Assembly: GCA_028023455.1 (NCBI GenBank)
Contig: JAQFVV010000027.1
Location: forward strand, 5,327,845-5,391,844
Reading direction: 5' to 3'
Length of the DNA stretch: 64,000 nt
DNA from: Epiperipatus broadwayi
Taxonomy: Eukaryota; Onychophora; Udeonychophora; Euonychophora; Peripatidae
The notes under the pieces are model-generated. The model was not told the origin of the DNA, searched no databases, and worked only from the letters and a program-made list of their open reading frames with translations. Below, one piece after another: positions 23,315 to 33,954 of the stretch (position 1 is the stretch's first letter; every line of letters starts with the position of its first letter). A program made the translations under genes and the position numbers.

Positions 23315-23525
23315 ACACCTATTGAAGGCAAGAAAGAGAACATCCATTGTTGTAATAGCAAAACAAGATGTCAGGGTTTGTTTTTGTAGAGATTGTCAAG
23401 TAATCCTAAATAAATATGTAAATAAAGGAACATACCTTCTAAAAAGACACATTTCACTAAAAGCAATTATATCGATTTTAATATTTGATGGTTTGGTACC
23501 CCTCAGTGTTGTCCTATAATTTTTT
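23315..23525 (+). pseudogene. Ty3/gypsy-like reverse transcriptase relic, copy 1
   Basis: The frame reads VVIAKQDVRVCFCRDCQVIL then NKYVNKGTYLLKR, which matches the start of a Ty3/gypsy reverse transcriptase: the 'K-DG-R-C-DY' region followed by 'N' and 'YPLPR'. The copy at 30,125 gives VVIVKQDG and QVTRNKYINKGT in the same relative place, supporting descent from one coding sequence. Key residues are already substituted and the frame ends after about 65 codons. Gag, protease and integrase are not recognisable nearby. Confidence 0.5.
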
Positions 23526-24204
23526 GTAAAAAATTTGTATTCCAAAATTAGCATATTCTATGCCTGATTTTCAAAAAAAATTTTTTTAATAATAATTGTG
23601 TACTATAATATAACTACTTCCTATTAATACACAACTGATATTATTATTATTTATATTGATGCATTCAGTATCTATCATACATGACAGCGTAGACCTGCAA
23701 TGTCAAAGATTTTACATTTATTTTGCAGCTCCATCTCATTTTTGTTGTAGGAATAGTGATTTCTAAATGTAACTGTAAAAACCTAAAATCCTTTCCTAAC
23801 GGAAACTCATGTCCTAAATCCAATACCAATCCAATTCACTAATGATTGTTTTGAGAAAAAATTACCATTATAGATTGTCATTATATCTGTTCTCATCACC
23901 ACTTTCTCAATTCTTGAAGGCTTGAAGTAAATAATAATAATAAAAGGTAGTTTCTAAGGATGAAAATGTAGTTGCATAAGCACACATCATAATGGGACTG
24001 TTAGAATAAAGGAATGATCCATGGTATAACAATATCATGATGACAGCACATTAATTTAATGTAAGTGATGAAAAAAAAGATGGAAAATAACCACCAGTAT
24101 TTAGCTTTTGGTAAAGCAACATCTTTTCCCACAAGACAACAGGAAGCAATTTTGTTAGAGTAATGTTTATTTACTGCTAATCCTCATAACTAAAGGATTT
24201 ATTA

Positions 24205-24829
24205 TCACCACCCTTGAAGCCCTCATTACCTTTCACAAGTATAACGTTAGAACATCAATTCAAATTAATAGTTTTAATGTGCAAAAAATCTAATTGATAT
24301 TAGATATTAATAAAGGCATTATTAGTGACTTTCACATTATTTTAAAATTAAATAAACACTTGAGGGTTCAATTATAATGAGATAACGTGGATAGTTGAGG
24401 GTCGTATGAAAGTCTGAGTTCAAACCACCCGATATATTACCCATTGGAATGCAGGTATGAAAAAGCTTTACTGTAGAAAAAAAATTCATATATTAAATTA
24501 TAAGTTAATAAATTATTCTAGCAAAGAGATTCATCTCTGGCATTATTATACGGAGAAAAAGAAATACTTTAAAACGAATATTGTATATACTTCAATATTA
24601 TATTATTAATTTCTACTTTATTATATGTATATAGAGAGAGCAATAGATATTTTTTATTGTTTTGTTCTCGAAATTCTAAATTCACTTTTTGACAAAAAGA
24701 AATATGGAATACATTTCCCTCTTTTATTAAAAAACTACAATGCTCTAAATTTCTTTAGTATGAATTTATGTATGATTGCTACACCATGCTTTCAAATCAT
24801 GTAATATTACAAAAAAAATTGCTTTAGTC
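24205..24829 (+). repeat. Block repeat, constant part, third copy (first piece)
   Basis: This aligns with 13,010-13,600. A remnant of foldback family 1 sits inside at about 24,385-24,447 (reverse complement of its gacttt..gaccc end) at the same site as the composite at 1.4 kb. The copy is interrupted at about 24,820 by LINE sequence and resumes at 28,446 with 'ctaatcagtgctgccctc'. Confidence 0.6.
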
Positions 24830-25335
24830 AATGTAAACGCAATGTAATGTGACACACTATGGCTTCTCCTTTCTCAGAGTCAGGAATCTCTCAGCCACTA
24901 TGCCCAGAGAAACCTGTTATCCACCTTACTTTCCCTTTCCATTCCCCATCATAAGTTTTTCTCATACTCTTCTCTATCTTGCTCCATCTCATTTCCACAA
25001 CATTATCTTTGTCCACTCTATGGCCTTTATATCTAAATCCCTCTTATCTTTTTCTAAACCCAGCATAAAAACCAAGAACTCACTTTCTGTACAATCACTT
25101 TGTTTATATTTATTCACTCATAACTTCATTATTTGTACCCTTTCTGCTTATAAGCATTTAAATTCAATTAATAGATGCCTAATAATCTTCATGCCTTCCT
25201 TAAATAACTTGCAGATTAAATGACCCACATTTCTCCATTTACATGTATATTCCCTTGTTGCTAATGATCCTGTTTGAGCCTTGAACAGTAAATTATTTTC
25301 TTGCTATTATCATAAATTAAGTCACATGCAATATT
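24830..25335 (-). mobile_element. Jockey/CR1-like LINE, 5'-truncated C-terminal end, copy 1
   Basis: The sequence from 24,849 to 25,300 repeats, with about 15-20% differences, the stretch 25,365-25,800. On the minus strand this is the C-terminal zinc-finger-like end of a LINE. The 124-codon plus-strand frame at 24,849-25,223 is its antisense and not a gene. Both copies start at the same 3' landmark ('tttagtc.atgt'). Confidence 0.65.
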
Positions 25336-26220
25336 CTGTTTAGTCGATGTGATATGATGCACAGTGACTTCTCCTTAAATGGAGTCAGGAATCTCAGAAA
25401 CTATGCCCAGAAAAATTTGTTAGCCACTTAACCTTCCATTCCACACTAAGTTTTGTCATATTCTGCTCCATCCTATTTCCACAACATCTTTGTCAATGCT
25501 ATCGCTTTTATATCTAAACCCCCTTATCTTTTCCAAAACCCAGCATAAAAACCAATAACCTACTTTCTGTATAATCACTTTGTTCATATTTATTCTTCCA
25601 CAACTTCATTATTTGTACACTTTCTGTTTTCAAGCATTTACATTCAATTAGCAGATGCCTAATATTTTCTATTCCTTCCTTAAAAAATTTACAGAGTAAA
25701 TCACCCATATTTTTTCATTTATACGTATATACTCTTGTTGCTAAAGATCATGTTCTAGCCTTAAATAATAAACTACATTCCTTACTATTATCATACATTA
25801 ACTCGCACCTAATGTTCTGTTTACTTCTATATATATTTAAATTCTTTTTACTCTCCATACTAGTTCCCCATCTCTTTAACTTCCTATTCTTTATTAATGA
25901 ATCTATTCTTTTATCACATTCCTTACCACTATAACATTCAACAATCCTCCCAACACAATCATCCCAACTTTTGTACAAATATGCTGATATTAATTCTTTA
26001 TCCAAATCTTTTGCATACCGCATTACCTTTCTCACCCATCTTGTTCCCTGCCTTTACTTGCAACCCATTTAAATACTATTTTGGCTATTTTTTATTATCC
26101 AAATACTGCAATCTACCAAACATTTTCATTTTACTTTTTGCATCCCTCATATAAAAACTTGACCATCCCATTTCTCCTTGAATTGCCTCCCTTGCTGTCC
26201 ATACTGTGACACTACAACTC
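25336..26220 (-). pseudogene. Jockey/CR1-like LINE, C-terminal part
   Basis: Minus-strand frames 26,220-26,040 (AREAIQGEMGW), 26,035-25,748 (RKVMRYAKDLDKEL, RWGTSMESKKNLNIY, YDNSKECSLLFKART) and 25,708-25,514 (GIENIRHLLIECKCL) form the post-RT region ending in a Cys/His cluster. The piece continues directly from the reverse-transcriptase part at 27,846-28,445 once the insert 26,221-27,840 is removed. I recall similar proteins from chelicerate genomes, but clade placement is by eye. Confidence 0.75.
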
Positions 26221-26258
26221 TTTTCCTTCCCCTAATAACTGAATCTTAATTATTAGAA

Positions 26259-26276
26259 TCGCCGCCGAGGGCGCCA
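26259..26276 (-). promoter_or_regulatory. Candidate tRNA primer-binding site
   Basis: The minus strand reads tggcgccctcggcggcga. The first eight bases are complementary to the 3' end of Lys-type tRNAs; the rest does not match the Lys sites I know. It is supported mainly by its position next to the LTR-like sequence. Confidence 0.35.
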
Positions 26277-26993
26277 CCAAGGATTTCTCTCTTGGAACCT
26301 GGCCACAAAGCTTTACGTAAACCTGGTCTTATTTATTTTCAAACGGCGATTCACCGATTACAAATTTTGTTTATAATCTGACAGGGGTTTTCACTTAAGG
26401 ACACTAACTAATTATTATAAATAATTAAAGAATTCAAATATACGTTGGATACAAAAAAATTACTTTCCTTTATTATTATTATTATTAATAACATATTTCT
26501 GCCCGATCCAGAGAGAACTGACTTACAATTTCTGATTTTCCAACTGTTAACTTTCTAAGTATTCTTCCCAAATATCTACCATGGATTTACTCGCGCCAAC
26601 ACTAACACTGCGGATTCTAGCAGGCGTGTATACAAAGGCGACTTATAGTATATAATCTTTCCTGAAGTTTATTTTTAAACCCCACTTTATTTGGTAAATA
26701 AATAACTTGCAAAAACTTAAAATGAACGTATAAGTGTCTTTCGTTTTCTTATACTTTCAACACTTCCCTTATTTTCTGCTAACAAGCAAGTAACGCCCTA
26801 AGGTTCTCTGTTGCTTGGCAGCGCACTTTTATACCCCACCCTGTTGTTACCCTCTAGATCGAACAGATATTAAATAATTTAATATACAGCCATACCAATA
26901 TTGCATAAAAATATTTAACGAGAATTAACATAAATAGTTTACAATATTAAATAAATTTATTTCCCCACCTCTATTGTTGAAACATTCGTAACA
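26277..26993 (-). repeat. Probable long terminal repeat
   Basis: On the minus strand it starts tgttacgaatgtt (26,993-26,981) and contains a TATA box in gggtataaaag (about 26,829-26,839) followed by a G+C-richer presumed transcription start region. An aataaa signal follows about 130 bp later. It ends just before tggcgccc. The length, about 717 bp, suits a Ty3/gypsy LTR. No second LTR was found in the window. Confidence 0.5.
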
Positions 26994-27074
26994 AATATAA
27001 TAAACAAAAAATAAATCAAAGATAAAGTTCTATTACGCTTTAACTAAAGTTCCCATTAATTGAAAAGTTTATAA

Positions 27075-27272
27075 TTACCCTGATCGATCAGAGCGAAGTG
27101 GCCTGACTTTCATAGATTCACATTCCATTCGTCGTGCCTTTGTCCTTGTATATGAGAATTCTGGTGTGTCCATGGGTGTTCCTTTGGTTGTCCGGCTAGC
27201 AATATACATTTCTTTCCATTCCTTGACTCTTTTGGTAGCTTCATTCAGATGGAGTGGTGGCCAATTCCCCAA
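27075..27272 (-). CDS. Short open frame upstream of LTR, possible C-terminus of a retroelement protein
   Basis: 65 codons on the minus strand. The product is charged, with WPPLHLNEATKRVKEWKEMY and a basic end KARRMECESMKVRPLRSDRSG. It lies about 80 bp before the LTR-like sequence, where the end of pol or env would be expected. I do not recognise the family. Base composition is less AT-rich than its surroundings, which suggests real past coding. Confidence 0.3.
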   Translation of the reverse strand: MGNWPPLHLNEATKRVKEWKEMYIASRTTKGTPMDTPEFSYTRTKARRMECESMKVRPLRSDRSG

Positions 27273-27845
27273 AGGGGAAGGTTTTGATAGCTTTAGCCGC
27301 TAGGCATTTGAAAAGAGTCCGCAAAATAAATTTCTATAATAATTTTTTTGATTCGGAGCACAGCTTCTCTCTTTCTTTTTCTTTATTGTCCTTGCTGGTC
27401 TCTCACGTCAACTGACTTACTCTAAAAGCGATTTTATCTCTTTTTCTCTTATCTTTTTTTTTTTTTTTAATTAGTGTAACAGCAATTATTAACCAAATAC
27501 TTTTAGTTTGTGAAAGTTTCAACAATAGAGTCTAATTACTACCAACAATCTAATTTTGTTTTCTTTCCCCCACCCTTTTATCTCTCGAGTTTTCTCCCTT
27601 TTAATTAAACACTTTTAACATTTTTGACAATAAATTATATTTTATCTTTTTTCTTTTTTTTTTTTTTTTTTAAAAAATTTTTGCTCAAATCTATAGCAGA
27701 AATAAAAGTTTAAGATTTTACCCTTCCCATTAAATTAAAATCATTTGTTAATTTTTATTTTACAACTATTTAACTTCAGAAAATATCTATGACGAAATTA
27801 TAAATATGTGAGCTTATATATATATATATGAGCTGACTTAAAATA

Positions 27846-28445
27846 TCAGCTCAATACATATGCATCCAATGCATCACTTCCTACTTCCCTTTGTATTTTT
27901 TCTAAATAATCTAATACCTTTTTACTAACACATAATGCATCATTACCATATGTTAACCCTGCTACTGCAAATCCCTTCCACATAATTCTAGTTACATCAT
28001 ATTTATTATATAAAATTACTGTTAATTTCTTTATCAATCTCTTTCTTTTCTTTGCTTCATTTATCAATTTTTTTTCCCATTCATCAAAACAATTTTCCTG
28101 ATTACTTAAGATATTTCCCAAATAACTGTATCTATTCACCATACTTAACTTTATATTCCCCAATAAAAATTCTACATCTTCTCTTTCCCCAGTATTAACC
28201 ATCGTTATATTGGATTTTTCTTCACTAAATTTAATACCCATCCTTTTACCTACCCTTGCACATGTCCTCAACATAACTTCCATATCTTCTCTTCTTTCTG
28301 CACACAAAAATATATCCGCAAAAAAAAAAAACTGACAAAGTATATACTGCCTTGCCACCTGTTAACGATATCTCTATCCCTCTTCTTAATCTTTCTATTG
28401 CTCTTTCTATTTCATTCAAATACAACAAAAACAAAATAGTCTTAA
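27846..28445 (-). pseudogene. Jockey/CR1-like LINE reverse transcriptase part
   Basis: The minus-strand frame 28,358-27,846 reads FFFADIFLCAERREDMEVML, then GKRMGIKFSEEKSN, NRYSYLGNILSNQEN, NKYDVTRIMWKGFAVAGLTYGND and EKIQREVGSDALDAY. This is the catalytic two-aspartate box (here only FADI, one Asp lost at an A-run) and the thumb. The frame 28,470-28,246 overlaps upstream through a slip in the run of A at 28,320. The element is cut off upstream at about 28,446, where the block repeat resumes, so it is 5'-truncated. Confidence 0.8.
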
Positions 28446-29475
28446 GCCTTCTAATCAGTGCTGCCCTCATTTAGGCCTTTTTGTTATTAAAAAATTATAA
28501 CGATTCTCGATATTTTTAGTTAAAGAATGTAAAAAAAACTACCTATAAAAAGACCATAAAATACTTAATGTGATATCTTGTAATTGTTTAATCCTAAATT
28601 TAAAATGGGAGAGACATTTTAATTAATTCAAAGTATGGAAAAGTATTTTTAACATAATCTTTCCAAGTTTCAGTGTTTTAAAATAGTATAGAAATATAGG
28701 CCGCTAATAAATTTCTTGACTGTTTTTTAGCTCCTATTGAACTTATGGTAATAAATTCGGATGGTACCAATTCACAATAAATAAACTTTAGCGTGGAAGA
28801 TTGCCGTTCTCTATAAATTTATTACCCCTAATCAATATGGTCAATCACTATAGTTTTAAATTTCGGTGGTGCATAGACATACATGAATTTTTTTAAAAAA
28901 ATTTTCCTTGCTCAGTAGCATTCTATGTCTTGAAAAACGACCTCATCATAATGGTATTTTAAAGAAATGAAATTTACCCAACATATTTTACGCTCAGAAA
29001 ATGCATTACCATAGTAAAAGCATTCAATCTCACAGTAATAGTGTAAGCAAGCTTACAATTTATTTCTAGAGACATCACTTATTATATGCATTGACCAACA
29101 TAAATATTTAAATATGGGTCAGTCTATCTACAACTAATTGGATAGGATGACTCGAACAAAAGATACAACTTTCAATGTGGATTCAATTTATGTAATAATG
29201 TACATACACAATGTAATGATTTATATATGCAAAAAGAATTTATTTCTTTTTTTTGAGAATTCTGTAATTTAGCACTGCTTACATATAAAACACCAATGCT
29301 GACCAAAAATTAATCCTAATGCCTGGTCAGACAGGATTTCGCTTTATTAGAGGGTAGGTGTATTTCTTATAAATACAGTATTTCTGAGTCCAAGCTCTTT
29401 TTTTTTCTTTATATTTTAAATTAAATCCATAAAAGTTAAGAAAGCAAGATATAATGGTACAATATTATTACAAAG
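28446..29475 (+). repeat. Block repeat, constant part, third copy (second piece)
   Basis: It resumes at 'ctaatcagtgctgccctc' and aligns with 3,433-4,330 and 13,613-14,500, including the hairpin at 29,311-29,339 and 'atttcttataaatacagtat'. It contains no SINE and no family 2 copy, so it keeps both empty sites. Confidence 0.7.
29311..29339. other. Conserved hairpin in block repeat, third copy
   Basis: taatcct and aggattt flank cctggtcag. The outer arms have co-varied relative to 14,400 (ac..gt replaced by ta.. .tt) but still pair for six bases. Confidence 0.5.
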
Positions 29476-30514
29476 GCCGTTGTCATATTTGCAGTGTGGT
29501 GGGTCATTGGTCATGAGTTTGTAATAATAATAAGTAAACCAGTAAAGGTAATTTAACATCCAACTGTAAATCGAAAAGGTCTTTAAAAAAGAGACTGACA
29601 TCAAAAAGATAAATGATATCAACAATTGTATTGAACATTCATATTTACAAAAAAAAATTTGAATAGAGATCAACTGCCGAGCAGGTGTGTCTCTTCTGTC
29701 GTACAAAGATTAGTCAAATATCACAAGGAAATATGACAGTTATACTTAGAGTTAGTAAAGATTTAATAGTAATTGACGTAAATCTGATAAATATACATTG
29801 GATTGCAACATCAGTGAAAGTAAATAGAAGATTGAAAATCTATCTTTGTATATAGTGAAGAAAAATCCAAGTCTGTTTCTAGGAAGAATTTGTTTCAACA
29901 ATTAGACATTATAATATAAATAGTAAAGACTATAGTTTCAATTGGAAATCCATGAAAAGTATCTAGTTATTTAAATATGGCATTTCAGCATTAAATATAC
30001 AGATAGTTGACATAGACATAATGGCAACTGTGCAGCCTTTTGCTTTGAAATCCAAAATTGAAGAAATTCTTAGTCTTAATAAAAATAGGTGTTATAACAC
30101 ATATTGAGGACAGCATGGGCAACACGTTGTAATAGTAAAACAAGATGGGATTCTTCATTTATATGGCAGTTGTCAAGTAACCCGAAATAAATATATAAAT
30201 AAAGGAACATGCAAATTTTAATGATTTTTTGTCACCAATGGTGTCGTATATTTTTTATAAAGGGTTTGCATCACAAAATTAGCCCATTCCATAAGCCTGC
30301 ATTTTAGAATAAAAAGTAAATTAATAATAATTATGTATTATACTACAACTGCCTTTGCTTTAATGTAAGTGATGAAAAAGGAAAAGAAAGAAAGAAAAAT
30401 GACTGCTTGTATTGTAAACAATATTTTGATAAACCAACACTCTTTCCTACAAAACAGGAAGTAATTTTGTTACAGCAGTGTTTGTTATTTACTGTTAATC
30501 CTCATATCTAAAAG
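29476..30514 (+). repeat. Block repeat, alternative-cargo part, with gypsy-like RT relic copy 2
   Basis: This aligns with 22,420-24,204 minus the two inserts. At about 30,125-30,220 it reads VVIVKQDG, then LYGSCQVTRNKYINKGT, the second copy of the gypsy-like reverse-transcriptase start. Stops follow at once. Confidence 0.55.
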
Positions 30515-30890
30515 CTTTCCTATCACCACCCACGAATCCCTAATTAACTTTTGCAAGTATAATGTTAGTACACTATATAGAAATAATTCAAATTACGTTT
30601 TAATAAAATGTATAAAAAGTCTAAATGAAATTGGATATTAATAAAAGCAATTAATAATGACTTTCACATCATGTATTTAACGATCCAGTTTATTTTTAAA
30701 TTAAATAAACAATTGAGTGTTTAATTATAAGATATGTTATTAAAGAAGGTTTGCTCAAGGATATTGGTTATTTAAGATGGAGTGGACTGCTGAAGGGAAC
30801 TTGAAAGTCTGTGTTCAAATCTAAGGTTCAGTATATTTCATTATACTTGTATTTAAATATATAAAACATGTTAATAAATTATTCGGTAAA
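30515..30890 (+). repeat. Block repeat, constant part, fourth copy, truncated
   Basis: This aligns with 13,010-13,230. A family 1 remnant is at about 30,745-30,840 ('gatggagtgga', 'aaagtctgtgttcaaa'). It breaks off at 'aataaattattcggta' near 30,890, after which the sequence is unrelated. Confidence 0.6.
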
Positions 30891-31029
30891 ACTGACTTTT
30901 AGCTACCCGAACCATTCGCCCTCTATTTTTAAAAAACTGAACTACTTTTTCCCCTCTAATAACTGTATCCAAATTTAATAAGTGTATGTAACTATATCTA
31001 AGTGTAAATGTTAATAAAAGAAAAAAGAA

Positions 31030-31375
31030 AAAAAAACTTACATTTACGTGCGTATTTTTCACTTATAGCGGTCTTCGCTGTATATATAACTGTAAATAAA
31101 TTAACTATAAATAGAGTGGAGATAGACACAATTAGAAAGATCCAACTTTAAATCAGTTTATCTAACAAGAAATAAACTCTGTCTAAATGGAAATATTAAT
31201 AAATAAAAAAGGAATAAAACTTACATTTTTATGCGTACTTTTCACTTGGAATGTACATCTAGCGGTCTTTACTGTATATATAACTATAAATAAAGTATAT
31301 CTAACTATAAATGTACTTTTTACACGAAGATTAATAAATGAAATGGATGTAAGAAAACTTACTTTTTTAGGCTCT
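31030..31375 (+). repeat. Degenerate tandem duplication
   Basis: Two units of about 170 bp share 'aaaacttacat', 'tgcgtacttttcactt', 'agcggtctt' and 'ctgtatatataact' at about 31,036-31,120 and 31,208-31,295. A third partial unit starts near 31,353. The 64-codon frame 31,187-31,381 lies inside it and is probably chance. Confidence 0.65.
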
Positions 31376-31426
31376 ATTTAGTCTAAGTCCCTGCTGTAAA
31401 AATTATGAACTACTGTACCTTTGTCA

Positions 31427-33628
31427 CGTGACATTTTCATCATAAAGGAATATATACAGATTAAAAACTACTGTTAAAAGTCTTTTATTTTTCAAATATT
31501 GATGAAATTTTGTATTATATTTTTGAAAGTAGGATAATTAGTTTTTTTGTTTATAGATACTCCATGAAATAGTGTTGAAAGTCAGTGAAAATTTTTTTTT
31601 ACATGTCGTGCAGTTCATTTTTCCCCCCATCCATCATTTTTCTAATTATCACTTTGTTTTATTACCTAGTCTTTCGAAAAAAGCATTAAATAGTGCTTAG
31701 CATACGTTAATTTTTTAGAGATTTAGTATTATAGTTTTTGGTTTATTTCAGTCTCTAGAAAGTAGCATTGAATAGTGTTTATGACACGCTAAAATCCACC
31801 TACTCTCACACCAAACTCAATAGAAAATAGTCATCTTGCAATACGATAAAGTTAATAACACAACCAACTACAGCAGCCAATAAAGGCATTTGTCTGTGCT
31901 TTTCGCATAGAATGAAAGCCAGACCGGCTAGCAGGAACTCTCTCTGTTTTATTGTAGAAAGAAGCCTCTTAGGTTGGCTGAGGCCGCCGCCATGAGCGCT
32001 CTTTTTGTGTTTATCATAGAAAGAAGCCTCTTAGGTTGGGTGTAGGCCATTGTAAACGGTATATTTCTAGGAAGTGACCTAGAAATAGCACCGTCATGTG
32101 GCTGACACCAGGAAATAGAAAACAACCTAATATTGGTAACTTTTTGTATTAATAATGAAATAAATAATTGAAACCTTCATTGGGCATCTATCTGGGTAAT
32201 AAAATAATTTTTTTATATATTTTATCTAAATTAATAATAAAAAAAAGATAATGTGGTTAACTAAAGCTGCAGATGCCTTGTCAAAGGCCATACCATCCAT
32301 TATTTGAAGGGATGTAAAGATAAATTTATATGCAATTATTACTGAAAATAAACTATTCCTTGTCATATATTTTTTTGTTTAAGTTTTCCTTTATGCATTT
32401 CACCAAGTTAGCTTAGTAGTGCAACATTGCAAATGAATTTCATGAACTCCAAAGCTATGATTCGATGTTAATGCGATGTCCTTTAAAGGCTATAAGTTCA
32501 AACCCATGTTGCTAGTAGTGCCATTATTGGACTTCAATAATATAACAGGTCTAAATTAAGAAATATTCTAGCCACCTCCAGCATCATAAGTTACATATAT
32601 ATGATGAGCAATAAATGTAACCACTGGAGCCAAAATTATCAGCAATCAGTTTTAATCTTATAATGATCCTTAGTATGCTCATCATTATTTGTGATTGAGT
32701 GAATAGACTATCATCCTATATGCTTGGAGTTTAGCTACATTTCTTGCTAAACATGTCCCAATTATCTTTTTTCAAGATAGTTATCTAGGCATCTGGTTAC
32801 AATAGTAAAAAAAAAATGAAGCACCTAATATTTTTCCTTAGAACTGTAGATGTTATTTTATTTTTACCAAGTAATAATGTTCCATTGATAATGCTATTAG
32901 AACAGTGATAATGGGTCTGTAGAAGAATTCAGCAGTCTGCAAAAGCAGTTGCATAATGATGTAAAATGCAAGTCAACTCTGTGTGACAAATGTGCAATGT
33001 TGTGAATGAGTGTCAAACATGTTTAAAGGTGAAACAAAAAGAACGTCTTGAAAAGTCAAAATAAAATATAGTTGTTCTGGAAATAAAGAAAGGGTGCTGG
33101 TGAAGAATGTATTTGGATTATCTCTGACATAATGTGAGTAGTAAGGTGCTTGCAAAATAGAGACTTCAAATATATAATAACCTCTCAGGAGATACGAAAC
33201 TTTTGAAGAGATCTAAGTGATCTTATTATACTCAACTAGCAAACTAGCAGTTCAACTATTAACTATCTTATTAATATCTTTATTATTCATAATAAAACTC
33301 TTGAAAATTTATTAATACACATAGAAATATAACATGATCCCCATTTGTTATGCTTGCCTGATTTAACATCGAAATATAATGGATAAGAATCATCAAAATT
33401 TAACTTGAAAGTATTGTTTTTGATACAAAGAAATATATCTATACCTTGCAAAAAAAAAAATTTCAGTATATTAACAGTTCTTATTTGTGGACCTGAGACT
33501 TCGGCTTTTAACAAAAGAGCTATAGAGACTTCTGATCAGTCAACAAAATATGGAGAGATGTATATTGGCATAACAAGATGGTAGAAGGGATCAAAAACAA
33601 GATCTAGAGACTACATGCGAGGTAGATT
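31427..33628 (+). repeat. Inverted repeat arm A
   Basis: The reverse complement of 46,616-48,829 with very few differences: coordinates of matched points sum to 80,246-80,256 throughout. Its inner end lies inside an RTE-like LINE fragment, and its outer end is at a gtcacgtgac palindrome (31,423-31,432), where the partner arm runs into the N gap. No complete gene is present; short frames such as 32,973-33,155 (minus) occur identically in both arms simply because the DNA is duplicated. Confidence 0.9.
31920..32110 (+). other. GC-richer segment with doubled 22-bp motif
   Basis: 'agaaagaagcctcttaggtt' occurs at about 31,957 and 32,019. Between them is an ATG at 31,992 in an excellent initiation context (gccgccgccatga) opening a 17-codon frame. 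A 9-bp hairpin atttctagg / cctagaaat is at 32,063-32,086. The copy in A' (48,160-48,335) is almost identical. It could be a promoter/leader of a lost gene or an LTR piece. No downstream coding sequence is recognised. Confidence 0.4.
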
Positions 33629-33700
33629 GAAAGAAATATGAAATTTTGTTGATCTGATGTTGAAAATAGATCAGAAAACTGGATTAAACTGAGACACCCT
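33380..33700 (+). pseudogene. RTE-like LINE C-terminal fragment spanning the arm A boundary
   Basis: The plus-strand frame reads QRNISIPCKKK, then LICGPETSAFNKRAIETSDQ and KYGEMYIGIT. This aligns with the thumb region of the LINE at 16.4-16.6 kb, and the nucleotides 'catctctccata', 'gaagtctct', 'agctctt' and 'agtctcag' are shared in the opposite orientation. After 33,628 the LINE may continue (to about 33,700) in this copy only, because the inverted repeat ends there. It is broken by shifts and cannot be functional. Confidence 0.65.
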
Positions 33701-33954
33701 CCATTCTGCAATAGATTGAGAATGTTTGAAATGATGATTAAGTCATATTTCTTTGCCTGTGATAATTCCAAGTGCCTCACATTCTTTTAATAAATTAAAA
33801 CTTCTTCAAAAGTATAATTTTACAAAGTGTGAATATCAGTTAAATGCATTATCTATTGCACCAATATTGATATTGGCACACATATAATTTTATCTAAAAA
33901 AATTATTAAAATAATCTTTCGTAAAATAAAAACATAAAATTAAATGTTGAAGAG

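Larger units (their letters stand above)
22350..24204 (+). repeat. Block repeat, alternative-cargo part with gypsy-like relic
   Basis: This aligns with 29,480-30,515 through 'aaaagagactaatgtcaaaa', 'ttagagttaaaaaacattta', 'gtaaataaaggaacat' and 'gttgtcctat', and its later part aligns with 12,190-13,009. It carries two clean younger inserts, family 2 at 22,703-22,820 and a SINE at 23,189-23,299, each with target-site duplications and an empty site in the 30-kb copy. Confidence 0.65.
26221..27840 (-). mobile_element. LTR-retrotransposon fragment inserted in the LINE
   Basis: The insert splits the LINE protein between DALDAYVLS and AREAIQGEMGW. On the minus strand it reads: AT-rich sequence 27,840-27,300 with long T/A runs, an open frame at 27,272-27,075, then an LTR-like sequence, then a tggcgccc motif. 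Having a coding tail before, and a primer-site motif after, the same LTR is the order expected for a junction between tandem copies truncated on both sides. Exact ends and target-site duplication are unresolved. Confidence 0.5.

Noticed and set aside
24849-25223. 124-codon plus-strand frame
   Set aside because: It is the antisense of the C-terminal end of a Jockey/CR1-like LINE and is pyrimidine-rich for that reason.
32400-32530. tRNA-like A box and B box ('ttagcttagtagtg', 'aagttcaaaccc')
   Set aside because: The spacing and arms do not fold into a tRNA by eye and no target duplication was seen. At most it is a weak SINE relic; copied in A'.
33287-33514. 75-codon minus-strand frame present in both A arms
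   Set aside because: It is the antisense of an RTE-like LINE thumb region and is duplicated with the arm.
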